In this document: positions 33,298 through 41,024 of the stretch, piece after piece | Layout of the letters: each line of letters begins with the position of its first letter | How positions within the stretch are numbered: the stretch's first letter is position 1 | Origin: Gammaproteobacteria bacterium | GTDB taxonomy: Bacteria > Pseudomonadota > Gammaproteobacteria > Xanthomonadales > Wenzhouxiangellaceae | Assembly (NCBI GenBank): GCA_021772975.1 | Contig: JAJFKY010000005.1 | Coordinates: forward strand, 17,534-81,533 | DNA: 64,000 nucleotides | Reading direction: 5' to 3' | Program-made: the position numbers and the translations under genes | The notes under the pieces: model-generated | Databases searched by the model: none | What the model was told of the DNA's origin: nothing | The model's input: only the letters and a program-made list of their open reading frames with translations

Positions 33298-35064
33298 TTA
33301 TTCATTGGTGAACGGTAAAAGTACACGGCTTGGGTACCTGTCACTATGTAGCAGCTTTATAAAAGCCGTGCTTGCTTCAGCTTTGGTCTCAAAACTTACG
33401 GGCTTCCCTGAATTATAATTCCGCTGCTGCGTCAACCCATTTGCCGGCCGGATAAATAACCGCAACCGACTCCCTTCGGCAATCATCCGCGAGAAAAAGT
33501 AAAATCGCTCGAAGGTAAATTTATTTACCTCACCCGGCACGATCAGGGTTTCTCGTTGCAGTGATTCACGGTAGCGCGCCCGCTGGGTTTCGCCGGTCAG
33601 TGCGATGCTGGTGCCGTCGGCCAGTACTTCGTACAGGGTGACATTGATGTCGGTGTCCGGTACGTCCATTTCCAGATACAGCTCCAGCTTGGGGTAACCG
33701 GTAATTTCGGTAGCCTGCTGGAAAGGTTCGCTGTAAAAAAACAGCCCATCGCCATCGGTGGCGGCGATTTCGCTTTGATCGGTCAGGTAGTTATCGGCCT
33801 GCTCCATTTCCGCCTTGCTGGTATCCAGTGGGTCGTAGACATACTGGCTATATGGCTGGCCTGAAACAGGTTCGCTGGTTAACTGCCCGGTTTGATAGGC
33901 GGTATGGGTCTTGCTGCTGGAGCTAAGATGCAGGGTCATGGTTTGGTCGGTGATGGCTTCCAGCGAGGGCGCGGATTTCCATTGATTGGCGCCGGCGACG
34001 AAATAAGTGACTTTGTCTTTGAGAAACGCCGGCTTGTCCCCTCCCCGCATGGTCCAGTTGTACCAATCCTTATCCAGCGCAAAAGCATCAAACATCATCG
34101 CGTCGCCAAACTTCACGCCACCGAATTCCTGCACCGGCATCCGTGTACCGCTGTGGTTCCAGGGACCCAGCAGCAGATAATGCCGGGCTTTGGCCTGTTC
34201 GGAACCATATCGCATATGCCGCCGGTAATATTCCATTGCGCCGGGCTGATCACCGTCGTAGTAACCGGTAATGGTCAGGGTGGGCAGATTGATGCGGGCG
34301 AAGTCGTCGCTGGTGGGGACGGCAGCGGCCCAGTAGGCATCCTGGGTGGGATGCTTTTGCCATTCGGCAAATTCGGTGCTGGTGTTGCCGACCAGCTTGT
34401 CCAGATCGGCAAAAGCCATACCCGATTGATGATATTCCAGAAATTTGCGCTGCCAGAACCCGGCATCGCCAAAGGTACGTCCATTGGCGGTACGGCCGCT
34501 GGTCAGCGTGGTCCATTGAATGCCATAGGGATAGGCAACGTTATAGTTCATGGGAAAATCGATACCCGGGAACGCCGAGGCAATCGGCACCACGGTGGTC
34601 AGGTGCTGTGGGAAGTTTCTGGCAGTGGCCCATTGGTTATAACCGCCATAAGACCCACCGCGCAGCGCTACCTTGCCATTCGACCGGGGCTGGCTGGCCA
34701 CCCATTCAACAATATCATGACCATCCAGGCCATCATGTTCCCGCATCGGCCGGAATTCGCCACCGCTGTTACCCCTGCCCCGGGTATCGACCACCAGAAA
34801 GGCAAAACCATGCCGGGCAAAATACTGGGCATCGGGCTGGTAGCGGTCGCTGATATATGGGGTGATGGTGATGATACTGGCGAGTTTCTCGCCCTGCCAG
34901 TCTTTGGGCCGGTAAATGGTGGCGTTCAACTCAACCCCATCGCGCATCGGGATACTGACCCCCCATTGATAATCCACGTCAATCGGATCACGGCCAATAT
35001 CGGCGCTGGCGGCGGCCGACAGCATACCTGCAAAACAACACAGCGTGCGGAGTAATAACATCAT
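33298..35064 (-). CDS. CocE/NonD-family alpha/beta hydrolase, exported
   Basis: 588 residues. Signal peptide to about residue 21 (SAAAS-AD). The N-terminal alpha/beta-hydrolase half has the oxyanion/nucleophile motif G136-G-S138-Y-G-G and VVDTRGRGNSGG. A cap and a C-terminal jelly-roll (TINVTLYEVLADG, LRLFIRPANG) follow, as in X-Pro dipeptidyl-peptidase and cocaine-esterase-like enzymes (PF02129/PF08530). The natural substrate is unknown. The last ~60 codons (33298 to about 33490) use rarer codons (GGG, AGG, TTG, ATA), mirroring the acylase gene on the other side of the islet. Confidence 0.92.
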   Translation of the reverse strand: MMLLLRTLCCFAGMLSAAASADIGRDPIDVDYQWGVSIPMRDGVELNATIYRPKDWQGEKLASIITITPYISDRYQPDAQYFARHGFAFLVVDTRGRGNSGGEFRPMREHDGLDGHDIVEWVASQPRSNGKVALRGGSYGGYNQWATARNFPQHLTTVVPIASAFPGIDFPMNYNVAYPYGIQWTTLTSGRTANGRTFGDAGFWQRKFLEYHQSGMAFADLDKLVGNTSTEFAEWQKHPTQDAYWAAAVPTSDDFARINLPTLTITGYYDGDQPGAMEYYRRHMRYGSEQAKARHYLLLGPWNHSGTRMPVQEFGGVKFGDAMMFDAFALDKDWYNWTMRGGDKPAFLKDKVTYFVAGANQWKSAPSLEAITDQTMTLHLSSSSKTHTAYQTGQLTSEPVSGQPYSQYVYDPLDTSKAEMEQADNYLTDQSEIAATDGDGLFFYSEPFQQATEITGYPKLELYLEMDVPDTDINVTLYEVLADGTSIALTGETQRARYRESLQRETLIVPGEVNKFTFERFYFFSRMIAEGSRLRLFIRPANGLTQQRNYNSGKPVSFETKAEASTAFIKLLHSDRYPSRVLLPFTNE

Positions 35065-35158
35065 CTGAATTCCCGGTATTATGCTTTTGTCTATGCTAGC
35101 AGTTTATTCACACATTTGACCCTTATACTAAACCCTGAACTGAACTCAGGAATACAAC

Positions 35159-35905
35159 ATGACCTTAAATAGCAAACAGGAAGAGCAATGCGCCAACAGC
35201 CGCTGGGATTTTTCCGATCTCAAGGCTTTATTTATCAATTGCACCCTGAAGCGCTCGCCCAAAATGTCGCATACCGATGGCCTGGTGGGCATTTCCCGTG
35301 CCATTATGGAAAAAAATCAGGTCCAGGTGGATGACATCCGCGCGGTTGATCATGCTATCGCCTTCGGCGTGTATCCGGATATGCGCGAACATGGCTGGGA
35401 CAAGGACGACTGGCCGACGATATTCGAAAAGGTCAAGGCCGCCGATATCCTGATCCTGACCTCGCCGATCTGGCTGGGCGAAAAATCCTCGGTCTGCACC
35501 CAGGTGATTGAACGACTGTACGCCAATTCTTCGATTCTCAACGATCAGGGCCAATATGCGTATTACGGTCGGGTCGGTGGTTGCCTGATTACCGGTAACG
35601 AAGACGGCGCCAAGCATTGCGCCATGAATATTTTGTATTCCCTGCAGCATCTTGGCTATGTGATCCCGCCGCAGGCCGATGCCGCCTGGCTGGGTGAAGC
35701 AGGCCCGGGCCCCTCCTACCGGGACGAGAATTCCGGCGGTCCGGAAAACGATTTCACCAACCGCAATACCACTTTCATGACCTGGAACCTGTTGCACCTG
35801 GCGCGCATGATCAAAGACGCGGGCGGTATTCCCGCGCATGGCAATCAGCGCTCGGAATGGGATGCCGGCTGCCGCTTTGACTTCGAGAACCCGGACTATC
35901 GCTAA
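35159..35905 (+). CDS. Flavodoxin-fold NAD(P)H:FMN oxidoreductase-like protein
   Basis: 248 residues. FINCTLKRSPKMSHTDGL is the phosphate-binding loop region of NADPH-dependent FMN reductases. ADILILTSPIWLGEKSSVC and GGCLITGNEDGAKHCAMN are the two further flavin-contacting segments. The protein is cytoplasmic with no signal. It starts a rightward unit: the antiporter follows 30 bp later, then the DUF3592 and cyclophilin genes. It is divergent from the CocE-type gene with a 94-bp shared region. Physiological acceptor unknown. Confidence 0.85.
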   Translation: MTLNSKQEEQCANSRWDFSDLKALFINCTLKRSPKMSHTDGLVGISRAIMEKNQVQVDDIRAVDHAIAFGVYPDMREHGWDKDDWPTIFEKVKAADILILTSPIWLGEKSSVCTQVIERLYANSSILNDQGQYAYYGRVGGCLITGNEDGAKHCAMNILYSLQHLGYVIPPQADAAWLGEAGPGPSYRDENSGGPENDFTNRNTTFMTWNLLHLARMIKDAGGIPAHGNQRSEWDAGCRFDFENPDYR

Positions 35906-35935
35906 GCATCGCCCGGCAACCACCGCGGAACCCAG

Positions 35936-37144
35936 ATGGAAATAACCCTGATCACGATAGCGCTGGCCATTCTTGGCTATGCGCTGGTTTCCAATAAACT
36001 GGATAACACGCCGATCACCATGCCCATGCTGTTTATCGGCCTGGGTTTTATACTGGCCAGTACCGGCTCCATGAGCGAGTTGGGTGACAAAGACCTGTTT
36101 CATTTTATCGCCGAAGCCACGCTGGCACTGGTGCTGTTCGCGGATGCATCCAGACTGTCCCTGCATATCCTTAATGAACGCCGTATCGTGACGGTAAGGA
36201 TGTTATTACTGGGGCTGCCGCTGATGGTATTGATTGGCACCGGCATCGGCGCATTGCTGTTGCCTGGCTGGCCGCTGCTGGAAGTGGCGCTGCTGGCGGC
36301 GCTGCTGGCGCCAACCGATGCCGCGCTGGGTCAGGCGGTGGTGACCAACAAAGCCATTCCTGAAGATATCCGCGCCAGCCTGAATGCCGAAAGCGGATTA
36401 AACGACGGCCTGGCCCTGCCGCTGATTTTATTTCTGGCCTGTGCCGCGGTCGGCGGCGAACATGAGCTGCAGCAGTCAAGCTGGCTGGTGTTCGCCGTTC
36501 AGCAGATTGGCATGGGTATTCTGGCGGGGGGTGTGAGCGGCGCTCTGGGCGGTGCCGGACTGCGCTGGGCGACGGATACCGATTGCATCTCAGCGCCGTT
36601 GTCCGGGGTGGCTATTCTGGCCCTGGCCGGGCTGGTGTTTTTCAGCGCGGAATGGCTTGGCGGTAACAGCTTTATCGCCATGTTCGTAGCCGGCCTGGCG
36701 TTTGGCAAGTATGCCGGTGAGCACGCGGAGTTTGCCAAGGAGTTTGTCGAGACCGACGGTCAGATTCTCACCATTCTGAGCTTTCTGTTCGTCGGCGCGA
36801 TACTGCTGCCGGAAGCTCTTGAGCATATCAATCTGATCCTGATCGTTTTAATTCTGATTTCACTGCTGATCGCGCGGCCACTGGCCATCTCGTTATCCCT
36901 GCTGGGCACGGGTGCCGACCGCTCCACCACTTTGTTTCTGGGCTGGTTCGGCCCGCGTGGCCTGGCCACCGCACTGTTCGCGGTATTTGCCTTGAGCGAA
37001 TTCGACAAACTGACAAAAGGCCCGGTGATTCTATCGGTCTGCGCGGTGGCGGTGGTGTGCTCCGCGTTGCTGCATGGCGTCAGCGCGCATTACGCGGAGG
37101 GAATTTTCGGATTCTCCAGCGATCCTAAACATACTGACGATTAA
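35936..37144 (+). CDS. Cation:proton antiporter, NhaP/CPA1 type
   Basis: 402 residues with about twelve membrane helices. The segments LLAPTDAALGQAVV and ESGLNDGLALPLIL contain the paired acidic sites (TDAA and ND) that bind the ion in CPA1 exchangers. FVAGLAFGKY and FLGWFGPRGLATALFAV are further conserved pieces. It is an inner-membrane Na+(or K+)/H+ antiporter. A second antiporter of a different family lies at 6331-8025. The following gene starts 39 bp downstream on the same strand. Confidence 0.92.
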   Translation: MEITLITIALAILGYALVSNKLDNTPITMPMLFIGLGFILASTGSMSELGDKDLFHFIAEATLALVLFADASRLSLHILNERRIVTVRMLLLGLPLMVLIGTGIGALLLPGWPLLEVALLAALLAPTDAALGQAVVTNKAIPEDIRASLNAESGLNDGLALPLILFLACAAVGGEHELQQSSWLVFAVQQIGMGILAGGVSGALGGAGLRWATDTDCISAPLSGVAILALAGLVFFSAEWLGGNSFIAMFVAGLAFGKYAGEHAEFAKEFVETDGQILTILSFLFVGAILLPEALEHINLILIVLILISLLIARPLAISLSLLGTGADRSTTLFLGWFGPRGLATALFAVFALSEFDKLTKGPVILSVCAVAVVCSALLHGVSAHYAEGIFGFSSDPKHTDD

Positions 37145-37183
37145 CCACACATCCGAACGACACATCCGCCGGAGGGACCCCGC

Positions 37184-37639
37184 ATGCCAGCACTGCAAGC
37201 AGAACATCTTATTATCCTGATCGGAACCGCCCTGACCGCTGGCGGTATATATGCCTATCTGCTGCGCCGCCGCGCGGAGCGCTGGCCATCCACCCAGGCC
37301 GTAATTACCAGCTCCAGGGTCAAGCGCGCCTTCGGCGGCAGTTATTCAGAGCATCTGATCCTGAAATATGCCTTTACCATCGCCGACAAGGTCTATCACG
37401 GCAACACCCTGACCGCCGGCGGTTCGTTCTCCTGGTCAGCATCGGTGCCCGGCATGGGCAGCCCCAGCGAAGCCCTGCCGCACTACCCCCGGGATGCGGA
37501 AGTAACGGTTTATTACGATCCTGAAAAACCCTGGCTGAATGCTTTGCATCAGGGCAATAAACAGCTCAGCTATTGGCCGATAGCAATTGGTCTGATTGCA
37601 ATCATCGCAGCTGTGATCAGTCTGGCGGTTTCGGGCTGA
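37184..37639 (+). CDS. DUF3592 membrane protein
   Basis: 151 residues with two membrane helices (about 8-25 and 127-147) flanking a beta-rich soluble part. WPSTQAVITSSRVKR, the strand LKYAFTIADKVYHGN, and YPRDAEVTVYYDPEKPWLNAL are the hallmark pieces of DUF3592, normally W-x-x-x-x-G-x-I and V-x-Y-x-P-x-x-P. The start is supported by CGGAGGG upstream. The family is widespread and of unknown function. The next gene begins three bases after its stop. Confidence 0.82.
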   Translation: MPALQAEHLIILIGTALTAGGIYAYLLRRRAERWPSTQAVITSSRVKRAFGGSYSEHLILKYAFTIADKVYHGNTLTAGGSFSWSASVPGMGSPSEALPHYPRDAEVTVYYDPEKPWLNALHQGNKQLSYWPIAIGLIAIIAAVISLAVSG

Positions 37640-37642
37640 GGC

Positions 37643-38512
37643 ATGCTCTGGCATAAATCACCAGTTGCCGCCAGTCTGCTGCTGCTGGCAGGCCTGGTTA
37701 GCCCGGGCCATGCGCAGACTGAAACAGCCGATGGTAATCAATGGCGCCCGGCGGTTGCAGAGCATACCGTTTATCTGGATACCGCGGACGGTCGGGTCGT
37801 GATTGAACTCAATCCGGCCTTTGCGCCTGCCACCGTCACTCAGTTCAAGCATCTGGTGCGGGAAAAATTTTATGATGGACTGCGCTTTTACCGGGTTATC
37901 GACGGTTTTGTGGCACAGGGCGGCGATGGCAGTGATTTAAGCGATGAATTGCCCACGGCGACCCTGCCGGCGGAATTTGAACGGCCTTTTCACTCTGATC
38001 TGAATTTTATCAGCGTGCAGAAAAATGATCTGTTTGCGGCTGAAACCGGCTTTATCGATGGCTTCGCGGTGGCTCGCGATGCGGCCGGAAAAACCGTATG
38101 GCTGACCCATTGCCCGGGCGTGATCGCCATGGCCAGAGGCAATGATCCGGACAGTGGCGGCACTGATTTTTATATCGTCATCGGCCAGGCACCACGTTAT
38201 CTGGACCGTAATCTCACTATTTTCGGCCGGGTGGTTAAAGGCATGGACGTGGTGCAGAAAATTCACCGCGGCCCCCGTGACGCCAACGGCATTATCGCTG
38301 ATCAAAGTGACCAGACACCGATCACGCACGCCTATATCGCCGCGGATATCCCAGCGGATCAAAGGCTGGCCATCAGCGTCATGGATACCAACCACCCCGC
38401 TTTTGCAGCCTTGCTGAGTAGCCGCCGGCAACGCACGCACGAGTTTTTCCACCACCGGCCGCCACCGGTATTGGATGTTTGCCAGCTGCCGGTCCCTGTG
38501 CGAGCCAAGTGA
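37643..38512 (+). CDS. Periplasmic cyclophilin-type peptidyl-prolyl isomerase
   Basis: 289 residues. Signal peptide (about 1-24, ends GHAQT). The cyclophilin core follows: FKHLVREKFYDGLRFYRVIDGFVAQGG, GVIAMARGNDPDSGGTDFYIVIGQ and LTIFGRVVKGMDVV. The usual catalytic Arg is in RFYRVI. The chain has a long insertion between the two core parts and a C-terminal extension, so it is longer than PpiA (~190 residues). It would catalyse proline isomerisation during folding of exported proteins. It is the last gene of the flavodoxin-antiporter-DUF3592 unit. Confidence 0.9.
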   Translation: MLWHKSPVAASLLLLAGLVSPGHAQTETADGNQWRPAVAEHTVYLDTADGRVVIELNPAFAPATVTQFKHLVREKFYDGLRFYRVIDGFVAQGGDGSDLSDELPTATLPAEFERPFHSDLNFISVQKNDLFAAETGFIDGFAVARDAAGKTVWLTHCPGVIAMARGNDPDSGGTDFYIVIGQAPRYLDRNLTIFGRVVKGMDVVQKIHRGPRDANGIIADQSDQTPITHAYIAADIPADQRLAISVMDTNHPAFAALLSSRRQRTHEFFHHRPPPVLDVCQLPVPVRAK

Positions 38513-38617
38513 TATCTATGCCGGCTTGAGCTGATCAGCCAGGGATTGGTGGTCAACATAACGGTTTTTAGCCTAAACTGAATGGACAACACTTTGTAAC
38601 CCTGCAGGAACGTCACG

Positions 38618-38947
38618 ATGCCTAAACCCGCTATTCCCAGCACACCTATCGGTTCTGTACTGGCTTTTGCCGGTGAAATTACCGGGCCAGATAATGCAGC
38701 CCGGGACAACCGGACACAAGACAACCGGACAGGGGCATTGATCGAAACACTTGGCTGGATGGCGTGTGACGGGCGCTCACTGCCGGTCCAGCAATACCCC
38801 GAATTGTTCAACGTACTTGGCTACCGCTACGGTGGCAAAGATGAAGTATTCAACATTCCAGATATTCCGCCCGCTGAGGCTTGCCCAAAACTGCTACATA
38901 TCATTCATTTTGCCAACCCCGATCTGTTGCTGGGCAGCGTTGCCTGA
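38618..38947 (+). CDS. Stand-alone phage tail-collar-domain protein
   Basis: 109 residues. IGSVLAFAGEI, GWMACDGRSLPVQQYPELFNVLGYRYGG and VFNIPD form a short tail-collar domain (PF07484-like), known from phage tail fibres and microcystin-dependent proteins. The usual PDLRGR continuation and C-terminal half are missing; after NIPD the chain goes to a short LLHIIHFANPD end. A repeated DNRTQDNRT stretch precedes the core. No other phage genes are nearby, so this is either a small domesticated protein or a deletion remnant. It is followed 12 bp later by an orphan gene on the same strand. Confidence 0.7.
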   Translation: MPKPAIPSTPIGSVLAFAGEITGPDNAARDNRTQDNRTGALIETLGWMACDGRSLPVQQYPELFNVLGYRYGGKDEVFNIPDIPPAEACPKLLHIIHFANPDLLLGSVA

Positions 38948-38959
38948 CTGGATTAGCAG

Positions 38960-39493
38960 ATGTCGGCCAAAGCTTGCCAGATACCGAATGATGCATTGTT
39001 GAGCAGTTATTATAGTGCGCCGGATTCTGACCGAACCCAGGCCTATACGGATTGTTATACCTGCGGCATTGAGCAAGCCGTGACGCTGGCGGATTTTGCC
39101 TTTGCCTTCTATTGCACCCCGATATTCAGACTGGAACGTTTTATTCTGAAGTACCTGGTCTCAAAACCGTCCACGGATCAACAGGCACGACAATTGGCGG
39201 ATGGCCTGATCGAATCGTTCGCGGCATGGCAGGTTGAAAAGAGAACTGAGCATCAGCTGTTGATGTGTGACTTCCAGGGCCGGACGCGCTCCTGGTTTAT
39301 GGTTAAACCTGACAGCATCAACCCAGCCAACACCGCGCTATGGTTTGGTTCAGCCGTGGTGCCCAGAATGAACCATACAACGGGTAAACCGGAAATGGGC
39401 GGCGGATTCAATATCCTGCTGGGATTTCACAAGCTGTACTCGGTGATCTTGCTCAATTCAGCCAGACAGCGTTTATTAAAAACCTCCGGTTAG
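38960..39493 (+). CDS. Unrecognised soluble protein
   Basis: 177 residues without a signal peptide. It has scattered aromatic and basic residues (FYCTPIFRLERFILKYLVSKP) and a block LLMCDFQGRTRSWFMVKP near the middle, with a Gly-rich end GGGFNILLGFHKLYSVILLNSARQRLL. I do not know the family. It follows the tail-collar gene by 12 bp and is probably co-transcribed with it. It is convergent with the CPBP protease gene, 87 bp away. Confidence 0.7.
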   Translation: MSAKACQIPNDALLSSYYSAPDSDRTQAYTDCYTCGIEQAVTLADFAFAFYCTPIFRLERFILKYLVSKPSTDQQARQLADGLIESFAAWQVEKRTEHQLLMCDFQGRTRSWFMVKPDSINPANTALWFGSAVVPRMNHTTGKPEMGGGFNILLGFHKLYSVILLNSARQRLLKTSG

Positions 39494-39580
39494 GTTGATA
39501 GCCTGCAGTGCTGGTGGCCTGGAAGTAACCGTTTGGCTGAAACCCCTGGCTCAAACTTTTGGCCTTGGCCGCCATCATGG

Positions 39581-40246
39581 CTATTGAAAATAAAGCAATG
39601 TCAGACCAATGCTGTTATTCAAGCCGTGCGCCAGTACGGCTGGCCAGATGCTGCCGCGAGCGATGACCACGATGCTCCCGAAAACCAGCCCGCTGACACA
39701 AGCGCCTGCGACGCCAACCGGCCCCTGATATAGATGCACCAGGCCAAATACCAGTGCCTGCACGGCGACCGCCATCACGGTTGCCGCTGTCACAGTGCCA
39801 AACACCGACCTGAGCAGCCGCAACAGCAATACCCGAAAAGCAATCTCTTCGCCGACTGCCGCAAATAACCAGCTAAACACCAATAACATGATTAATTGCG
39901 GAAGGCTTCCGATGACCCCGTCAAAACGTGACAGATTGCGCTCGGATTCCAGCAGCTCAGCCAGCAAAGGCTCGGCGAATGCCGCGTATAACTGGATAAA
40001 CAGCACCCCCAGGACAGCCAAACCAAAATGTACCGGGCGCAATGCTAAGCCAAAGCCAACCCGATTCAACACAACGCCCAGGCGCGGCAGGTTTACCGCG
40101 AAACCGATGGTCCAGATAATAAACATCCAGGTTGGTCCCTGGCCCGCCCCTGAAGCATCGCCCTGTAAACTCAGGTAACGCCAGCAGCCAATGGCCAGCA
40201 ACCCGCCTGCGTACAATGCTGTAATAAATAGTAAACGGTAGTTCAT
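39581..40246 (-). CDS. CPBP-family intramembrane metalloprotease
   Basis: 221 residues with about seven membrane helices. The family motifs are visible: G-E-E-I-A-F-R (EExxxR) in helix VGEEIAFRVLLLRLL, then FGLVHLYQG (second motif His), and HGLNNSIG near the C-terminus. These acidic and His residues form the metal/catalytic site of CAAX-protease and bacteriocin-processing (CPBP, PF02517) proteins. The substrate is unknown. It is transcribed with the MarR gene upstream of it (37-bp gap). Confidence 0.88.
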   Translation of the reverse strand: MNYRLLFITALYAGGLLAIGCWRYLSLQGDASGAGQGPTWMFIIWTIGFAVNLPRLGVVLNRVGFGLALRPVHFGLAVLGVLFIQLYAAFAEPLLAELLESERNLSRFDGVIGSLPQLIMLLVFSWLFAAVGEEIAFRVLLLRLLRSVFGTVTAATVMAVAVQALVFGLVHLYQGPVGVAGACVSGLVFGSIVVIARGSIWPAVLAHGLNNSIGLTLLYFQ

Positions 40247-40283
40247 CGGTTATCTCGAAAACGGTTTATGCTCGTGAAAGGCA

Positions 40284-40817
40284 TTATTCAGCGGGCCTGG
40301 TCATGGCATGCTCATTACCTTGCAGATGATTAAGCTGTGCCTGCCAGCGGCCATGGCCTTGCAGCAATGCCTGTAAAGCCTGTTGCATCTGTTCCAGCTG
40401 TCCGGAACTCAAATGACTGCCGAAGTTTTTCACCACAAACTGTTTTAACAATACTTTTGATCGGTCAAACGCCGCTCGGCCGGAATCGGTCAAAACGGCA
40501 TGATAGGCACGGCGGTCATTCGGATCGGTTTTTCTGCTCAGCAATTGTTGTTTTTCCAACCGGTCCAGCATTTTTGTGATACCGGCTTTGGACAGATAAA
40601 TGCGCTTGGCGAGTTCGGTAAGTGTCAGCGATGAAGCATTGCTGGCCAGTTGCTTCAGCAGGTCCTGTTCGGCCAGCCCAATACCCAGGTGTGATCTCAG
40701 GTGTTCATCCAGACCTGACTTCAGAAAAGTGGCGGCATGCAGCATGCTGGCCCAGGTGAGCATGGTTTGATGCAGATCATCCGATTCAGATTTAGATGCA
40801 GATTCAGGTGCGGGCAT
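40284..40817 (-). CDS. MarR-family transcriptional regulator
   Basis: 177 residues. The winged helix is clear: LTLTELAKRIYLSKAGITKMLDRLEKQQLLSRKTDPNDRRAYHAVLTDSGR, the standard MarR DNA-binding domain with the D-x-R wing. Helices before and after it make the dimer interface. It is probably a repressor that responds to a small aromatic ligand. It likely controls itself through the inverted repeat at 40851-40875, and possibly the downstream CPBP protease gene, with which it forms a unit. Confidence 0.92.
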   Translation of the reverse strand: MPAPESASKSESDDLHQTMLTWASMLHAATFLKSGLDEHLRSHLGIGLAEQDLLKQLASNASSLTLTELAKRIYLSKAGITKMLDRLEKQQLLSRKTDPNDRRAYHAVLTDSGRAAFDRSKVLLKQFVVKNFGSHLSSGQLEQMQQALQALLQGHGRWQAQLNHLQGNEHAMTRPAE

Positions 40818-40850
40818 GGCTTTGTCGTTGGATTATTTAGTACACCAGTT

Positions 40851-40875
40851 AATAATACACTAGTATACTATTATT
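40851..40875. promoter_or_regulatory. Candidate MarR operator
   Basis: AATAATA (40851-40857) and TATTATT (40869-40875) are inverted. TAGTATACTA (40861-40870) is a perfect 10-bp palindrome inside. It lies 44-53 bp upstream of the MarR start, in an AT-rich stretch that also looks promoter-like, so autorepression is likely. Confidence 0.55.
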
Positions 40876-40962
40876 TCACAAGCCTGTACTGCCGGCAAAT
40901 TTCCTGCTCACTGTTATGCCTGGACAAACATAAACAATGATCTGGTCATGAGCACAGATTGT

Positions 40963-40978
40963 GACGCTGCGCAGCGTC
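40963..40978. other. 16-bp perfect palindrome downstream of the ABC transporter gene
   Basis: GACGCTGC followed directly by GCAGCGTC. It lies 47 bp past the ABC transporter stop, on the MarR upstream side. With no loop it would open as a tight hairpin or act as a dimer binding site. A terminator is possible but no T-run follows. Confidence 0.4.
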
Positions 40979-41024
40979 TGCTGGCCATTGCTGGCTGTCC
41001 GCAAACCGCTTTTGCACAAAGCTT

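Noticed and set aside
33892..35055. A long open frame (387 codons) opposite the CocE-type gene
   Set aside because: It is antisense to a gene with clear homology. Long antisense frames follow from codon bias at this base composition, and the product has no plausible signature.
35228..36166. A 312-codon open frame opposite the flavodoxin-like and antiporter genes
   Set aside because: It crosses the boundary of two well-supported genes on the other strand and shows no recognisable protein features.
38618..38947. A prophage
   Set aside because: Only one tail-collar fragment is present; no integrase, terminase, capsid or lysis genes are nearby.
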